Positions 12,901-24,996 of a stretch of DNA of 64,000 nucleotides are shown here, piece after piece. Both the position numbers and the translations under genes were made by a program. Under the pieces are notes generated by a model. It did not search any database. It saw only the letters and a list, made by a program, of their open reading frames with translations, and had not been told where the DNA came from. Numbering within the stretch: the stretch's first letter is position 1; every line of letters starts with the position of its first letter. The stretch lies in NCBI RefSeq assembly GCF_021155765.1, contig NC_060110.1, positions 7,811,501 through 7,875,500 of the forward strand. Direction: 5' to 3'. This stretch comes from Diprion similis (lineage: Eukaryota > Arthropoda > Insecta > Hymenoptera > Diprionidae).

Positions 12901-15900
12901 CCCAAAAAATTTATATTCCTGACCAAATGGCCTTTCTCTGAAGTATCATTTTTTTTAAATGTTGAAGAGAAATTTTTTCGTCCTTAAAGAATGTTGCACA
13001 CTTTAATTCGACACATATTAAACGAATCTGAAAATCCTATGCAAAAGCGATTCCTTACTTTCATTTAATATGCGTTAGAGTGAGACTCGAGAGACAATAT
13101 ACAAACCAAGAAGCAAAAAATGAAAAGCGAAAGTGCGTTCGGAGGGGTACCACAGAGAAGAAGAAAAGTTTTCATTATAGACACAAAGAATGAACACGGA
13201 ATGTCGAGTACATTTCATGAAGAAATTATTGGTTTTTAATTCTATAAGAAATAATTTTTTGTTCATCGTAATGAAATGGTGGTTTTTTCCTTATTGTTAT
13301 ACTTTTTTATGCAAACTAGAAATGGAAGTCATTTTTGGATTCAGCACACTCGAAAATATAATATTTACCAAAAACATCTCATGAAGCTGAAGTAAAATAT
13401 CTTTTTGCAAACCTGTGTAATTTTCTCAAGTTCTGCCAAAACCGGCTAAACCTACATCGGCCATTTGAAGTAGAAAACTCTGCCAATAAGAATCAGTAGA
13501 TAAAAAACTCACGAAATTATAAAGCATAGCGATGAGGAGACAAAAGGATGAAGTACGTACGGTGTTTACACTGGAATTTTGAATAACAATTACGGGGCTG
13601 AAGCAGCCAGATGTGCGAAACCCCAACCACCACCATCACTCGAATATTTCATCTTTCATCTTATTGTTAGACATGGTCAAATAAACGGTGCGGTAAATGA
13701 ACACCGAGCAGCGAACAAACATTCCCGTACCTACACTCACCGCAGAATCCCTTATGCTAATTTACCGGGGGTTGACTTCTGCTGCGAGTATCCATTTGGC
13801 GGTTTTCTGACCCAGCTATCTTCACTATGCATCTGCCATGGTGTATAATTCTATAATTCTTCCGCGAACGACACCACTTGCATTCTATATCACCAACGAC
13901 ATTCTGATCAGTTTGTCAAATACTTGAGGACATCTGGTTAATTAATTCGAGATAAATTTATCCCGGCATGAAAAAAATTTTGTTACACAAGGGACTTGAT
14001 TCGTGATTAATTCCTTCATTCATCGCGTAGTAATTGCATGATTTTTTAACTGTAAATTGTCCCAAATTCTGCGTGGCAGAAGGGAGAAACGAACCAGCAG
14101 TTTTCACTCACTGTCAATGCCGTTTCTGTTACTTCGAGTTTGCTCCGACCGATTGTACGGTGTTTACCGATCCCTTGTGGTCTCACTGTATGCACGATGT
14201 TGGAGTCCTCGGTGAAGCTACTATTACCGTTTAGTTCTAAGGACTATGGAGTGGAAGCGTGGATCATTACGTTCCCGGTCTGCGGTTCGAGTTCGTTCCA
14301 AAGGGACAATATGAATGCCTTTGAAACACGTCAGCAACTTTTCCCATTGTGGGATACTCCGGTATTATACATTATATACGGTGTACTCCGCGTGTAACTA
14401 GTGCGTCAAACTTTCCCTTCTCATCCGAGCTTGGGTTTCAGCTGTGCGTTCAACCCCTTCTAATGCAGCAGTCGTAACTCTTTCTCTCCGGGGGCCTCGA
14501 CGTGCCAAATATGCAATCGAAAATTTATAACCGAGAATTGGATATATTCCGATTTATTCGCTGTTAGTTTGGCGATGGTGAAAATATTTCGAGAAATTTG
14601 CAGAACCAGAAAAGAAGCGAAAATCGATACTTTTTATTAATTTTACTGCAAGACACTCGCGGAATGAGGATTCGGTAAATGATTTCTCAAAACATGTAAA
14701 AAGCTTGGAAACCGATCTCTGATTTTAAACCAAAGAGAAAAATTCAACAAATTTCAATGACCTCGCGTTGACTGTGAGAAATGAATAAAGATATATGCAA
14801 GATTATAAAGTAAGAGCTTATCAAAGAGACCGAATATTTTCCGAAAATCCCTGAATTTAATTTTACTCAGAATTTCTAATTACACTTTCCTTGATATTTA
14901 TACGTTTTTTATTATTATCCTGGAAGTCTTCCTTGGCTAGACTGTACTTAAGAGATGCTTGACTTTCAAAAGTTTTTAATATTCCTTTGAATCCACGGTT
15001 ACTTTTAGAACGAATAACGACACTGTACTCAAATAAACTATCCAGAACTCTGGAATACAGAAAATTACTCCGGAACGAAAGCATGAAATGAAATTTGTTT
15101 TTCCCTGTTTCACAATTCAGATATTATAGAATAACGCTTGCTGAATATATTTAATCAATTATAATTGTATTTCCATTTGGTAAATCGTCGAATGTCAAAA
15201 GTCAAATTTAATCCATTACTTCGTTCCGGATTAGTCTAAAAACTAGCATCAGGATATTGTAGCAATAGTATATTACATAACAGTTGTTGTGTTTAGCTAA
15301 AGAAGAATCTACAGCCAATATTACTGATTGTTTATGAAATCGAATTTTCATTGCTTATTCAACATACATACTTCAGAATGTAAATTCAAATCAGAGATCA
15401 AATGCAGACATTTAATAATTGCATACGGTCCATTCGATTCTATTGGGAATAGAAACGGAGCTTTTTTCGAACGAACTCGTGTTCCGGGAGAAAACAAACT
15501 CCCCTTCGCACGTTATACGCCCTGCAATATTTTCTCCTGGTCGAGTGAGTGAGTGAGTGAGTGAGTGAGTGAGTGGCCATCTGCTAATTGCTTACCTGAT
15601 AAAGGACGAACCATCGCAGCTGCCATTTGGCGGAATCGGCGGTGCGCTTATGAAGGTGTCCGGCAAGCGAGTGGTCGAAATGTGCCCTCTCCGACAACAT
15701 CACCAGCTGGGCATCGTTCACCCTCACTAGGAAAAGCAGTGATATCGATTTGTTTCGTATCAATTAACCTGTCGGACGTAGGATAATATTTATGATGCAA
15801 ATACAGAACGACTCTTCGCTCGATTCGAAATTATACACAGAAATAATGGTTCGCTTCGAAAATCTTTGGATACTGCAATTTGCTAGTAGCTGATATTAAA

Positions 15901-18900
15901 AAAGTTGGTAAAAAAAAAAGAGACGTTCTTCTACCTGGTACAAGTACGGATGAATTTTTTAGTTTGTTTCCGAATAACTTTTTAACCGGTTGGAAATTTC
16001 CTCGGCAAAGTTTTCCAAAAATAATTTTATTTCTCTATGAAATTTAAAAATATTTTGGTAACATTCATACCTGTACTTATTATCCAATTTTTCTTCGGGT
16101 AATTTTATTTACTACACAATTGAATGAATAAGCTAGATTCAACTTTCTGGGAAATGATCGCTGGAATTTTTCAAATCCCATCAGAATTGAGTAAATTTTT
16201 ATAATTTCAGAAATTCTTTGGTAAAATTTATATAAATGATCGAAGAGAAGTCTGTTTAGAATATCTAATCTATCTAAAAATATATTAAAGCATTTTTGTT
16301 CGCGGTCTCGCAATTAACAGAACTCTTACCGTAACGATTTCAATACGTATTTTGCGAAATATCTAATGCAGAGAAAAATTTCACCACATTACCTCAGGTG
16401 GTATTTATGTAATAGATATATACTGGGAAGAATAATTCCATATTTAATTTACACGGAAAATACGCGTGAAATTCTTCCATTCAAAATGGAAATGAAGCAT
16501 TTAAGGTTTTATCATTTCATGAATACATTGAGTCTGCTTGAATTTTTCCTTCGCCCCTTTTTTCCGACAGATGTTATTATACCTCATTCAGGTCACACGT
16601 CAATTAAATCGCCGACACATTTTAAGTTCAATAGATTCGGCAATTTCTTACCAACTTCAAGACTCTAGCAATCTTTTCGTTCTATAACTTTGAATCACTA
16701 AATTTACATGCGATTTTTAATTATTTTCGGGTACGAAAGTATCTCTTAGCGTGAATTATATCGGGAAAATACTTTTCTTAGCGAACAAATCACATTTAAG
16801 TTCAAAAAATGAAAAAAACATCGATCATATTTTATCTCATCAAATTGAAAAAATGTTTGAATCTAGAATCGAAGAGGATCGTTCAGAGTTCCGAAGTTTT
16901 CATTTCTTATACAATATTTTATGTAAACAATAGACCGAAATCGATATCGGCACTTTTCATTTTATCTTTTTCTTTTATCGGACAAAAAAAAATTGTTCAA
17001 AATTATCGATCAAATCTTGCATTGATTGAACTGAATAAAAGAGCGGAAAATTTTCATTACAAAAGCTTTCACAATTTTGCTATGCACCATTTAACATAAA
17101 TAATATTTGTAAGTCCTTCAAAAATTCAAACTTAAATACAATTCAAATTTTTGTATCGACAACGAAAATTTTCAGAAATTTCTTTTACGAGCAGTGAATA
17201 CTACAAGCACGTAATATAATTATCATATAATAATCGAAGAGGTCAATTCAGCTAACAATATTCTAATCCCTCTATTCTAATCCCTCATTTCAAAGCAGAA
17301 GAGATGAGCTGAATCAGATTAGCGCCATAGACAGCATAGCCGAGCTCCCTGGAGCTGCTTAAGCGGATTACGGATTAAGTGCAGTTACATTTGAAGTCGC
17401 GCATTTCCAGTGCATCATTCCGAATCAGAAGTACATGCGCTTTTGGTTACTCTTAAAAAGGGCATAAACGTAAAAGGGGTATAGAAAGTAAAATAAATAT
17501 GATCAGAAGATAGTTGGATAGGTATAATTTCGATTTATACCTTCTATAAATAATTAGATCGATATGTTTATAATCGAAATGAATCTACATTATAAAAGAA
17601 AACTTTGCCGATGGTTTTTATATTTTATCAGTATAACCCGTTATGATCACACTTCAACAATGAAAATATACTCTCGTTGATTTAATTGTGAAACAAATCC
17701 CAGATTTTTTTTTTGTTTGACGAACAAAACATGGTTTTTTTGTTCAGAAATTCATAACTATTCCAAGGTTTAATATTTATTTGCAAAACTTTAGCACGTT
17801 ACTCGTGATTTACAGTAATTTCGTGAAAAGATAGTCTGATAAACGGGTGTTTTAAAAAGTATATTTATTTTGAAGGTTGAACTTGATGAATCAGGGCTTG
17901 AAATGATAGAATAATTCCATTCATAATCGAATGTGTTTATTCACTCACTTGGCCATTGATCAAGGGTGATAATTAATCGAAATAGAATTCAGGTCAAATC
18001 GACCCAGTTTGATGATTATGGGAAAATGTAATGGAATTGGATACTTATGGGGATTTTCAAATTACCGTGTTTATTATTCAAGCGGTATAATCAAACGAAT
18101 TCCCTACTTGCCGCGAATTGAACTTGAATCTTACTTTAACAGGACTATAACTCGAAGAAACAGGTCCATTTAATTTCACTCGCAAATCTTCATTATTAAA
18201 TTTTTCGGATTTATGCTATTCAGATCTATAAGATAGCAGAAGATAATTCATACGGAATGCCACTGAATTCAGTCTCATTTACATATTGCCAAATGGATGA
18301 ACGACGTAAAATAAAGAGAAAAAGATTTGTTGAAAAGAACGAAAAAGTTTAATCAGGAAACCCTGCAACATTGAGGTAAGTTAAATTAATGAATTCAATT
18401 TAAAATATTCACATAATGATGCACAAAATTTATATTCTTCACCAAAGCTCCTTTTCCCCAAAGAAATTTTCACATTCAACAAAATTGAATTTTTCAATTG
18501 TAAATAGAAAACGGTCTATATAAATATCTAAATAATCACGAATTCCAGGTTCTTCTGTCACTGACGATAAGATGAAATTTCATTTGTAACAGTTTCTAGG
18601 AAGGTCTAGTTAAATGGTTATCGTTTCAACAACGGTTTAAATATTGTTGGAATTACAAGGAAACAAGGTAAATATGTAGCATATAATTATATGCGAAGTT
18701 TTGATAATAAATTTCCTGGTTATTGTAAAATTGAATCGTTTCGTTTTCTTGGTTTGCTAAAGTTTTTCATTTAAATTCGGTCTAATCGTCAATTTATTGA
18801 CGCACCAGCATCAAATTGTCGCAATAGTTATAAGAAAATATATTATGAGTAACGATAATAAATTCACTGTTAAAAATGATTAAGAATTTACTACACATTT

Positions 18901-19600
18901 ACTATACAAAAAAGTTGACAACTTGCAAAATTAGGTTGCAAATTTACAAATTTGGTGCAGCGAAATAAATTGCTATGTATTTGTCTGAAATTTATAATGA
19001 AAATTTTTTAGTTTACTAAAATTTGTAGGAATAACACAGAAAATTTATTCGAATTTATTAAATTGTGTGGTAAATCTATTGTATTTGTAAATTGAATAAA
19101 GAATAAACTTCAATCCAAACAAAAGGATAAGTAACAAATGTTTATGAATTTCCTAGCTAAAGCTATACAAGACTAATGTTTTCCATTTTTCATCCTAATC
19201 TCTAACGCAGTTTTTCGGTCAAGTCAAGAAATGATAACTCCAGTCAACACGAAGTTTGAGCATTCAAATTTTCGAATGAAAGCAATTTAATTTCAAAACT
19301 GCAGTTTGTTTAAATGTTATTTACAATAATTGTTAAAAAAAGTAGGTTATTTGTCTTAAAATCCGCAATATCGTTCCGGCTTCTACAAGCGCAAATTTTA
19401 TCTAACAAAACTGTTTTTTCTTCCATTAGTTACGTGGATGAAATCGAAATTCTGCATCTAGAACTGGGACTGAAAAATGATGCTGATCGATGATTATTTA
19501 TCAACGCAAGAAAGACGAAATCAAACTTTATAAATAATAAACGAAGCTTTGAGTTATCATTCGATGTATAAAATCGAAATTTATTTATTTCAGTGAATAG

Positions 19601-19632
<32 letters not shown>

Positions 19633-21841
19633 GACTTGTGCAATAGCTATAAGGGCCGCAAAGTAACCAATACGGAAAATTTCTCTCGGTATACATATAG
19701 TAAATGCAAAGTAATTTCCTCGAGTCCGCGATCAGGGCTGACTCACATCTAAATCAAGTCTCCAGGCGTGACGGTTACCTTTTTCGCAGATTAACGCTAA
19801 TGGACTAACAAAGTGAAACGCGAGTGAGCTACCAGGTAATGCGAAACGCGAAATACTCGACCAACTGACGCTACGGTAATCACCGTTTTGTCTCACCCCT
19901 GAATACTCTAATTAAACGAGCCTGTCCCGTTTGCGGACCGACGGAAAGACCGATGGCTTTACGACCAGCCAGCCGGACCCTGCGAATTCGCAACTTGCCA
20001 CTTCCAATGCCGCTCCTTAATTTCCGATTAACGATGTCCCCGATCACTTAAGCCCGCGTCCTTCATTTCGTCCTTATCTGCTCCTCGCTTCTCTTCACGT
20101 AATCTTACGTCGTTGAGCTAGTCAGAATCAACCCCCCCCCCCCCCCCCCCCCCGACCCCTTGAGAATGTTTATCCACTCTTTTGATAACATCTTTCTGTA
20201 TTTTTTCTTCAGTATCCACACTCCAGGAGAGGAAAATATTTCACTTCATTACTCAAGACTGTGTAGTGAAAGTTCCGAAAATTGTTCTCAACTACAATTA
20301 TCGCATCGAGAAAGATTTTTAGTTTTGGTTACCACTTTATAAAGTCATTAACTACGTTTTCAATCCTTACCGTAGATAAGAACATGATTCTGAGTATGAA
20401 GTTAACATGAGTTTTATAGTTGTAATCAGAATATTTATTATTATGGATTACTTCTCTTTTTCATTATGGTTATCTGTACTAAATTTTTTTTTTTTTTTTT
20501 TTTTTGTAACTACAGAACGTTTGAATAGTTTGAATATATTGTTGCAAGCACCGAGAAAAACTTTTGTTTGGATTAACAACGGCTTCCTTTGCGGGTGGTG
20601 ATAAAAATATTTTATTTGATGAAACTAAGTTTTTGCTACCGCGAGAATGTACTTTGTTGACTCAAGATAAATTTGGTTTACTCAAGTTAATTTTTTTCTC
20701 CGCCACCCGCAAAGAAGTCGTTGTTGATCCAATGTATTATGTTTCTTCAATTTGTAACAAGAAATTCATGAAAAATGTAGTTGAATCGAACCAACAGATC
20801 TAACGTCAATTGACAACTGCAATCAGATACTAAATAGTTACATTTACAATTAGTAGAATTTCATGTAATTCCAACAATATTGAAGCCACTGTTGTAACGA
20901 TACTCATTTTACTAGCATTTTGTAGTAAGTGTAACAAATGAGATTTTTCTCGGTAAAAAACGAGTTCGAAGTTAACAAATATTTGATCGGCTGTTTGATA
21001 TAAACTTGGCACATATGTACTACTGCACAGCGGCATTTCATACAAATGTTAAATTAAATATCAAATTATTTTCAGTCACGTAACCTCAAAAACATGATTA
21101 ATTAGAAATTTTTTTTACATATTACTACTACAAAAAACAAAAACAAAAACACCGGTAACAATAAAATACTATATTGTTTGATCGATCTGCCTTAAACGGT
21201 AAACTCTAAAATTCAGGCTTTGATTAAACATCATGAACGAAATTTCGTCGTTGATCCGTGTTAAAATAAACGACTTTTTCAACTTTCATTGTATAAATGT
21301 ATACAATAAAAACTTGTATCCTTAGTTGGAATATCGGAAGTGTTTTTCACGGTCACAGCTCCATGCAGACAAAATAAAATAACACACACTTTCCTCAACG
21401 ACGTACAAATGAGAGAAAATATTTTTTCTGCAATTAAATATCCCAAACATTATGTGACCTGTTGCATGATAATCAAATAAATTCTAACATCACTTACTGA
21501 AACATATCTTACAATCAAGGCCGAATAATATTACACCCTTGGGAGTCTCGAGCATAAAAACAAGCAGGTACGGAGGTCTCGGTGAAATTACAACTCTCTC
21601 AAAAATTCATTCGATATACTGGCGACAGCCGGGAACGAAGGCAATTTGTCAAGCGATGTGAATATTTCAATTGGAGTTATTTTCATTCTTCTATCGGCTC
21701 GCAAATTTGGCCCTGAATAAGACTCGCGTGTCGTTTCGAGCGTGGAGAAGAAAAGAGAAATTATAGACAAAAAGCACACAGCAAAAAGCAATTTGTGCTT
21801 TTTCCGTACTTACCGGTCCGTTGCATCTTTGGACTGAGCAT
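9844..21841 (-). CDS. RASGRF: Ras-GRF-type Ras guanine nucleotide exchange factor, N-terminal part only
   Basis: Three minus-strand exons join in frame: 21841-21814 (phase 1), 15726-15596 and 9960-9844. The product starts MLSPKMQRT or, by likeness to vertebrate RASGRF1/2, at the second Met (MQRT). It continues VRVNDAQLVMLSE, then KRTADSAKWQLRWFVLYQ, NLLFYYESESCSRPSGV and LLEGCYCERL. This is the amino-terminal PH domain of Ras-GRF; the KW-W-LRWF and SRPSG-LLEGCYC blocks are characteristic. Family members then carry coiled coil, IQ, DH, second PH, REM and CDC25 domains and activate Ras and Rac downstream of calcium/calmodulin. None of these is in the window, so the remaining exons must lie to the left (the next intron exceeds 9.8 kb). 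The first intron is about 6.1 kb and the second about 5.6 kb. The 5' UTR limits are unknown. Confidence 0.88.
11097..11352 (+). mobile_element. hAT/ZMYM-type transposase fragment (relic)
   Basis: An open frame from about 11097 reads LEELEKYRNEFGDLETQA, then RQRKVKRHIDG and KVNIFYRVLDIMINQLRSRF, ending in a TAA at 11350-11352. The pattern V-x-FYRVLDIMINQL-SRF-G-NE is typical of the middle of hAT-superfamily transposases related to ZMYM1-like and TTF-zinc-finger proteins. Only about 85 codons survive, with no zinc finger before and no dimerisation domain after, so this is a dead fragment. It is antisense to the host gene and sits within its intron. Edges and target-site duplications could not be defined. 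Confidence 0.6.
12061..12560. other. GC-rich island with overlapping open frames, nature unknown
   Basis: About 500 bp clearly richer in G+C and CpG than the surrounding AT-rich intron. Open frames overlap on both strands: a plus frame 12088-12525, and a minus frame 12342-12061 with blocks such as NGGAWSERVSLAQSL and PEWEEALFTQRENVHAFF. I recognise no family. It could be a relic of an inserted coding sequence, an internal CpG-rich regulatory element or an alternative first exon. No splice-bounded exon matching RasGRF was found here. Confidence 0.3.
15543..15574 (+). repeat. (GAGT)n microsatellite
   Basis: About eight GAGT units. On the minus strand it is (CACT)n and lies about 20 nt downstream of the RasGRF exon 2 splice donor at 15595. 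Confidence 0.95.
15596..15726 (-). CDS. RASGRF: RasGRF coding exon 2 (start of PH domain)
   Basis: Acceptor TTTTCCTAG, 131 nt, donor CAG/GTAAGC. Encodes VRVNDAQLV through KWQLRWFVLYQ, the first PH-domain strands. A (CACT)n microsatellite begins about 20 nt into the following intron. Confidence 0.9.
18595..18790 (-). repeat. Dispersed repeat family, copy 3 (inverted)
   Basis: On the plus strand, TATTGTTGGAATTACAAGGA (about 18646-18665) and CTGGTTATTGTAAAATTGAA (about 18715) match the reverse complement of copy 1 (TATCGTTGGAATCGCAAG and CTGGTTATTGCAAAATTGAA) in the same order and similar spacing. Boundaries are approximate. Confidence 0.6.
19602..19628 (+). repeat. Poly-A tract (27 nt)
   Basis: An uninterrupted A run within intron 1 of RasGRF. 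No retroelement body was recognised beside it. Confidence 0.95.
20132..20153 (+). repeat. Poly-C tract (22 nt)
   Basis: An uninterrupted C run followed by GACCCC. Similar in length to the tracts at 1656 and 22839. Confidence 0.95.
20395..20910 (+). repeat. Dispersed repeat family, copy 2, with internal palindrome
   Basis: Both ends match copy 1 at 2008-2300. Its centre differs: it carries an inverted repeat with arms at about 20569-20608 and 20691-20732. The left arm reads GATTAACAACGGCTTCCTTT then GCGGGTGGTG. The right arm is its near reverse complement (CCACCCGC, AAAGAAGTCGTTGTTGATCC). This suggests a short fold-back element inserted into, or belonging to, a longer member of the family. 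A poly-T run lies at about 20488-20506. Confidence 0.6.
21814..21841 (-). CDS. RASGRF: RasGRF coding exon 1 (start codon)
   Basis: Reads ATG CTC AGT CCA AAG ATG CAA CGG ACC G, followed by donor GTAAGT. Two in-frame Mets are present. The second, giving MQRTVRVND, aligns with the vertebrate N-terminus and could be the real start (21826). The last G plus TG from the next exon makes Val. Confidence 0.8.
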
Positions 21842-22459
21842 CGTTAGTGGCTGTTCGCTCGGCTCATCTTATTCTACAATCCTCACTCGGATCAATCGAC
21901 CGATTGATTAATCAGTCAGTCAGTGATTAGCTTATCAAAGTTTTCGAACGCTCAACGAAAGCTCCGCGGACATCGTACGCGTAAATCAAACGCGGTTTAT
22001 CCTGCTCGTTTGTTTGTTTACGTTTTATTCTGCCCGGCTTCTTCGTCTTTCACTTCAATCTCAATCCTCCTTCTTTCAATTTCGCGGCACAGAATTTCAG
22101 GCCAACTTTTCTCCCCGTCGTCTGCTTCATTCTCCCGCCAAATACTCGCTGCCGGTGAGCTTTTTCAAAGCGAACGTAATACGAACTGATCGAAGAATAT
22201 AACGTTGAAAAAGAAAACAATAACAAAGAATAGAGGAACTCAATATATATAGTCAGAACCGTGATTGCATCCGAAAACTTTAACACCCTTGTTGAAATAT
22301 TTTTTTCTCTTACGGGTTTTTATACACGTGTGTTGTATTTTTTTTTTTGTTTTTTTTTCTTCTGTTTCGTTCTTCTCCCTTTTTTTTTTTTTTTTTTTTG
22401 TTGTTCTTTTGGTTTCTACTATTTTATTATATGTTTACGTTTATTTTCCGTTTGTCTGT

Positions 22460-22990
22460 TGCGATTTCAAGAGAACCAACGAGCGCCGGGTTCAAAGCGA
22501 AGGTTGGAATTCTAACTTAAAACTAAAAACTGGACGAGGGAAACGATTTTGCAGGCGTTACGACGGCTTTTTCCCATGATTTTCGGAATCGACCGTTAGC
22601 CGAGTTCTTCTCTGATCCCATCGTCGCGGTGCTCGTCAACTTTGCGCTCGCGACGTGCCTGTGCTCCGAGTCCGAGTAACGGCGAGCGACGAGCTTGCGA
22701 CGAGCCGACGAGGCCGTGGAGAGAGGAGAGGAGAGGGGGGAGGAGAGAGAAGAGAGGGGAGAGAGGAGCGGAGAGGGGGGGGAGGGGGGAGGAGAGGGAC
22801 CTGATACAGGGAAGAGCGCGCGCACACGGCATATCTAACCCCCCCCCCCCCCCCCCCCAAAAAGGCCCTTCCCGTATCTTCGGCTTTGGGAGAGGAGGGC
22901 AATTCGCCCCCCGGCAGAACTCTTCATCCTTTGGGTTCGGTAGGGCTTTTGCTTTGTCTGCGAGGCTTCGTGGTCTCCCTACCCCTTCAA
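22460..22990 (-). promoter_or_regulatory. GC/CpG-rich, purine-biased segment, possible RasGRF promoter or 5' exon
   Basis: CpG-dense sequence at about 22600-22720 is followed by a long GAGAGG-type purine tract (about 22717-22800; CT-rich on the minus strand) and a 20-nt poly-C run at 22839-22858. It sits 0.7-1.1 kb upstream of the RasGRF start codon on the minus strand, where a CT-rich core promoter or 5' UTR exon would be plausible. No TATA box or TSS can be assigned by eye. Confidence 0.35.
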
Positions 22991-23203
22991 AAACCTCGCA
23001 TGATCGGATCTGGGATACAGGCACGGTGCTTAATTCAAAAACAGCAGACAACCCGCCTCTGTGGTAATCAAAGTATGTAAACTTCTTACCAAGAAAGAGA
23101 ATATCGAAAACTTTTTTCTTGATATTCATATCGCAAAAGACTCCACAAACACGGTTGCTGATTGTTTACAGAAAATCTTAACTTTTTTGTTCTGCGGATA
23201 CGG

Positions 23204-23209
<6 letters not shown>

Positions 23210-23235
<26 letters not shown>
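23210..23235 (+). repeat. Poly-T tract (26 nt)
   Basis: An uninterrupted run of 26 T. Confidence 0.95.
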
Positions 23236-24971
23236 CAATAATATGTAAACGTTTCATATTTATTTATACTACCTTTTTTTCACCTTTTTTAAAGCAAAAG
23301 CTTCCAATGTTCTCAGAAATTTTTTATAATATGGATAAAATTTTGATTCTTTTCTTTTTCATGACCCAAATTTAAACGTATCTCTGGAAGAGATTTTCTT
23401 TAGTTCGATCTGGCGATGGGGAAAAAATCTCGTTTTTTGCGAATGATCGTGTTGACATTTGATACGATTTCCCAGATTTCGAATACGTTGAACTTATAAG
23501 GAGAGTATCAGACTTTCGACCCACGTATTCTGCGGAAATTTCTAGACGTGCTTCTTTGGCTCAAAATAACCAAATGGAGCTTGTGATTTGTAGCTCCAAT
23601 CATTGGGCTTTCCTTAGCTCGGTTTACAATACATCAGGTTGCCAGATATTCGCGGTTTATATTTCACTACGGCTCTGAAATAATTTAATATGTCCGTTTT
23701 CATTTGAATCTACGAGAACCTATGATCACAACTTCGAAAGAGGACAATGAAAATTAATATTTCATGTACAAAAATATAGGTACAGCAGACTTCGTTAATC
23801 ATTAGAGCATTCCACTCGTTCAACTGCTATTATAATCAATTTTAATTGGAGCCAAGAACGGCCGAATGAAACTAAACATTACAAGCTCCATATTTTCCAA
23901 CAAGGAAACAACCTTGGCAATTTCAGTAGAATCCGTGATTCGGACTCTGATACTCCCATCGTTAGTTTTTTCAAGTATACGCTTGAATTGAATCGATCTA
24001 TACTGAATTTATTTGAACAAATGAACAGCTGCTTCCACGATGATAAACTATTTAACAACTCACCTTGATAAACATATGAATTTTTCAAACTACAGAGGGA
24101 CGCGAAAAAGTCGAAAAAAAAAATTAGAACTGTAAAAATTTTGGAGATATATTTAAAGAGAAAATCAGAAATACGATGTTGAGAAATGTAGAGAGGACTC
24201 GAGAAACTGTTGGTTGAAGATTAGTGAATCTTTTAAAACTTTCTTTGAACATCTATCTCTGCGATTTTTTCTGAAAGATTTTAATACGCATAGTTTTTTT
24301 TCAAGATGTTTCTTCAACTTATAAAGGGAAATAGATTATTAGTTAGCCTATTGAAGGGCTGAGCTCACCCCTCCTTTACCCTTTACACACATTTCGATAC
24401 AAGAGAGCGACTAACTAGTCCGGTAACTATGCGGATCTCGAAAGATTATTACAATACTTGAACAGTCCTCATCGTGCCGCTGCAAGCTGACTTGGACGGA
24501 GCTTTCCATCTACACGAACAGCTCCAGCCGCTCGTCACAGTCTGACAAAACTGGGATTATACTACTTTAACATCTCTCACCACTTTGGCTGTTGAATTCT
24601 GACTGAGCAGACCTCGACCGGCAAGTACTACTTGAGTTGATCTCTAGCCTGTCTTAGCAGGCTGATCTCGACTGAGCTTTACTACTGAAGCTGGCGTGGC
24701 AATAATGGGTGAGGGTGACTACTACCGAAAGCGCTGTGTAAAGTGTAATTACTACAAAAGTACAAAACAATCTCCGTTTTTTAATGAAACAACCTACAAT
24801 AAAATCAATATACTGTCTGTGTTTGAATTGAGTTAAATTATATATTAAATACCAGAAATCGGGCAAAAATCACACTATCATACTCCTGAACCTAATTCAC
24901 GTGGAGTACAAGCGTCTCCTTGGCTAATACTATGATTTTGCTTCATCGATTACACAACACTGCTCTGCAGG

Positions 24972-24996
24972 AAAAAAAAAAAAAAAAAAAAAAAAA
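24972..24996 (+). repeat. Poly-A tract (25 nt)
   Basis: An uninterrupted run of 25 A. Confidence 0.95.

Larger units (their letters stand above)
9961..15595 (-). other. RasGRF intron 2
   Basis: AT-rich intronic DNA. It contains the hAT-like relic at 11097-11352 and the GC-rich island at 12061-12560. Elsewhere I see no exon, RNA gene or element with clear edges. Confidence 0.75.
15727..21813 (-). other. RasGRF intron 1
   Basis: About 6.1 kb, very AT-rich. It holds two copies of the dispersed repeat (18595-18790 and 20395-20910), a poly-A run and a poly-C run. A short tandem duplication of ATTCTAATCCCTC lies at about 17262-17289. No coding exon is seen. Confidence 0.75.

Noticed and set aside
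22596-23129. A 177-codon minus frame and a 141-codon plus frame over the GC/purine-rich segment
   Set aside because: Produced by Pro/Ser- or Arg/Gly-type translation of simple repeats and a poly-C run; no domain.
23480-23690. Plus frame reading DFEYVELIRRVSDFRP and onward
   Set aside because: Open for about 70 codons but no start, no clear splice acceptor and no recognised family; probably chance.
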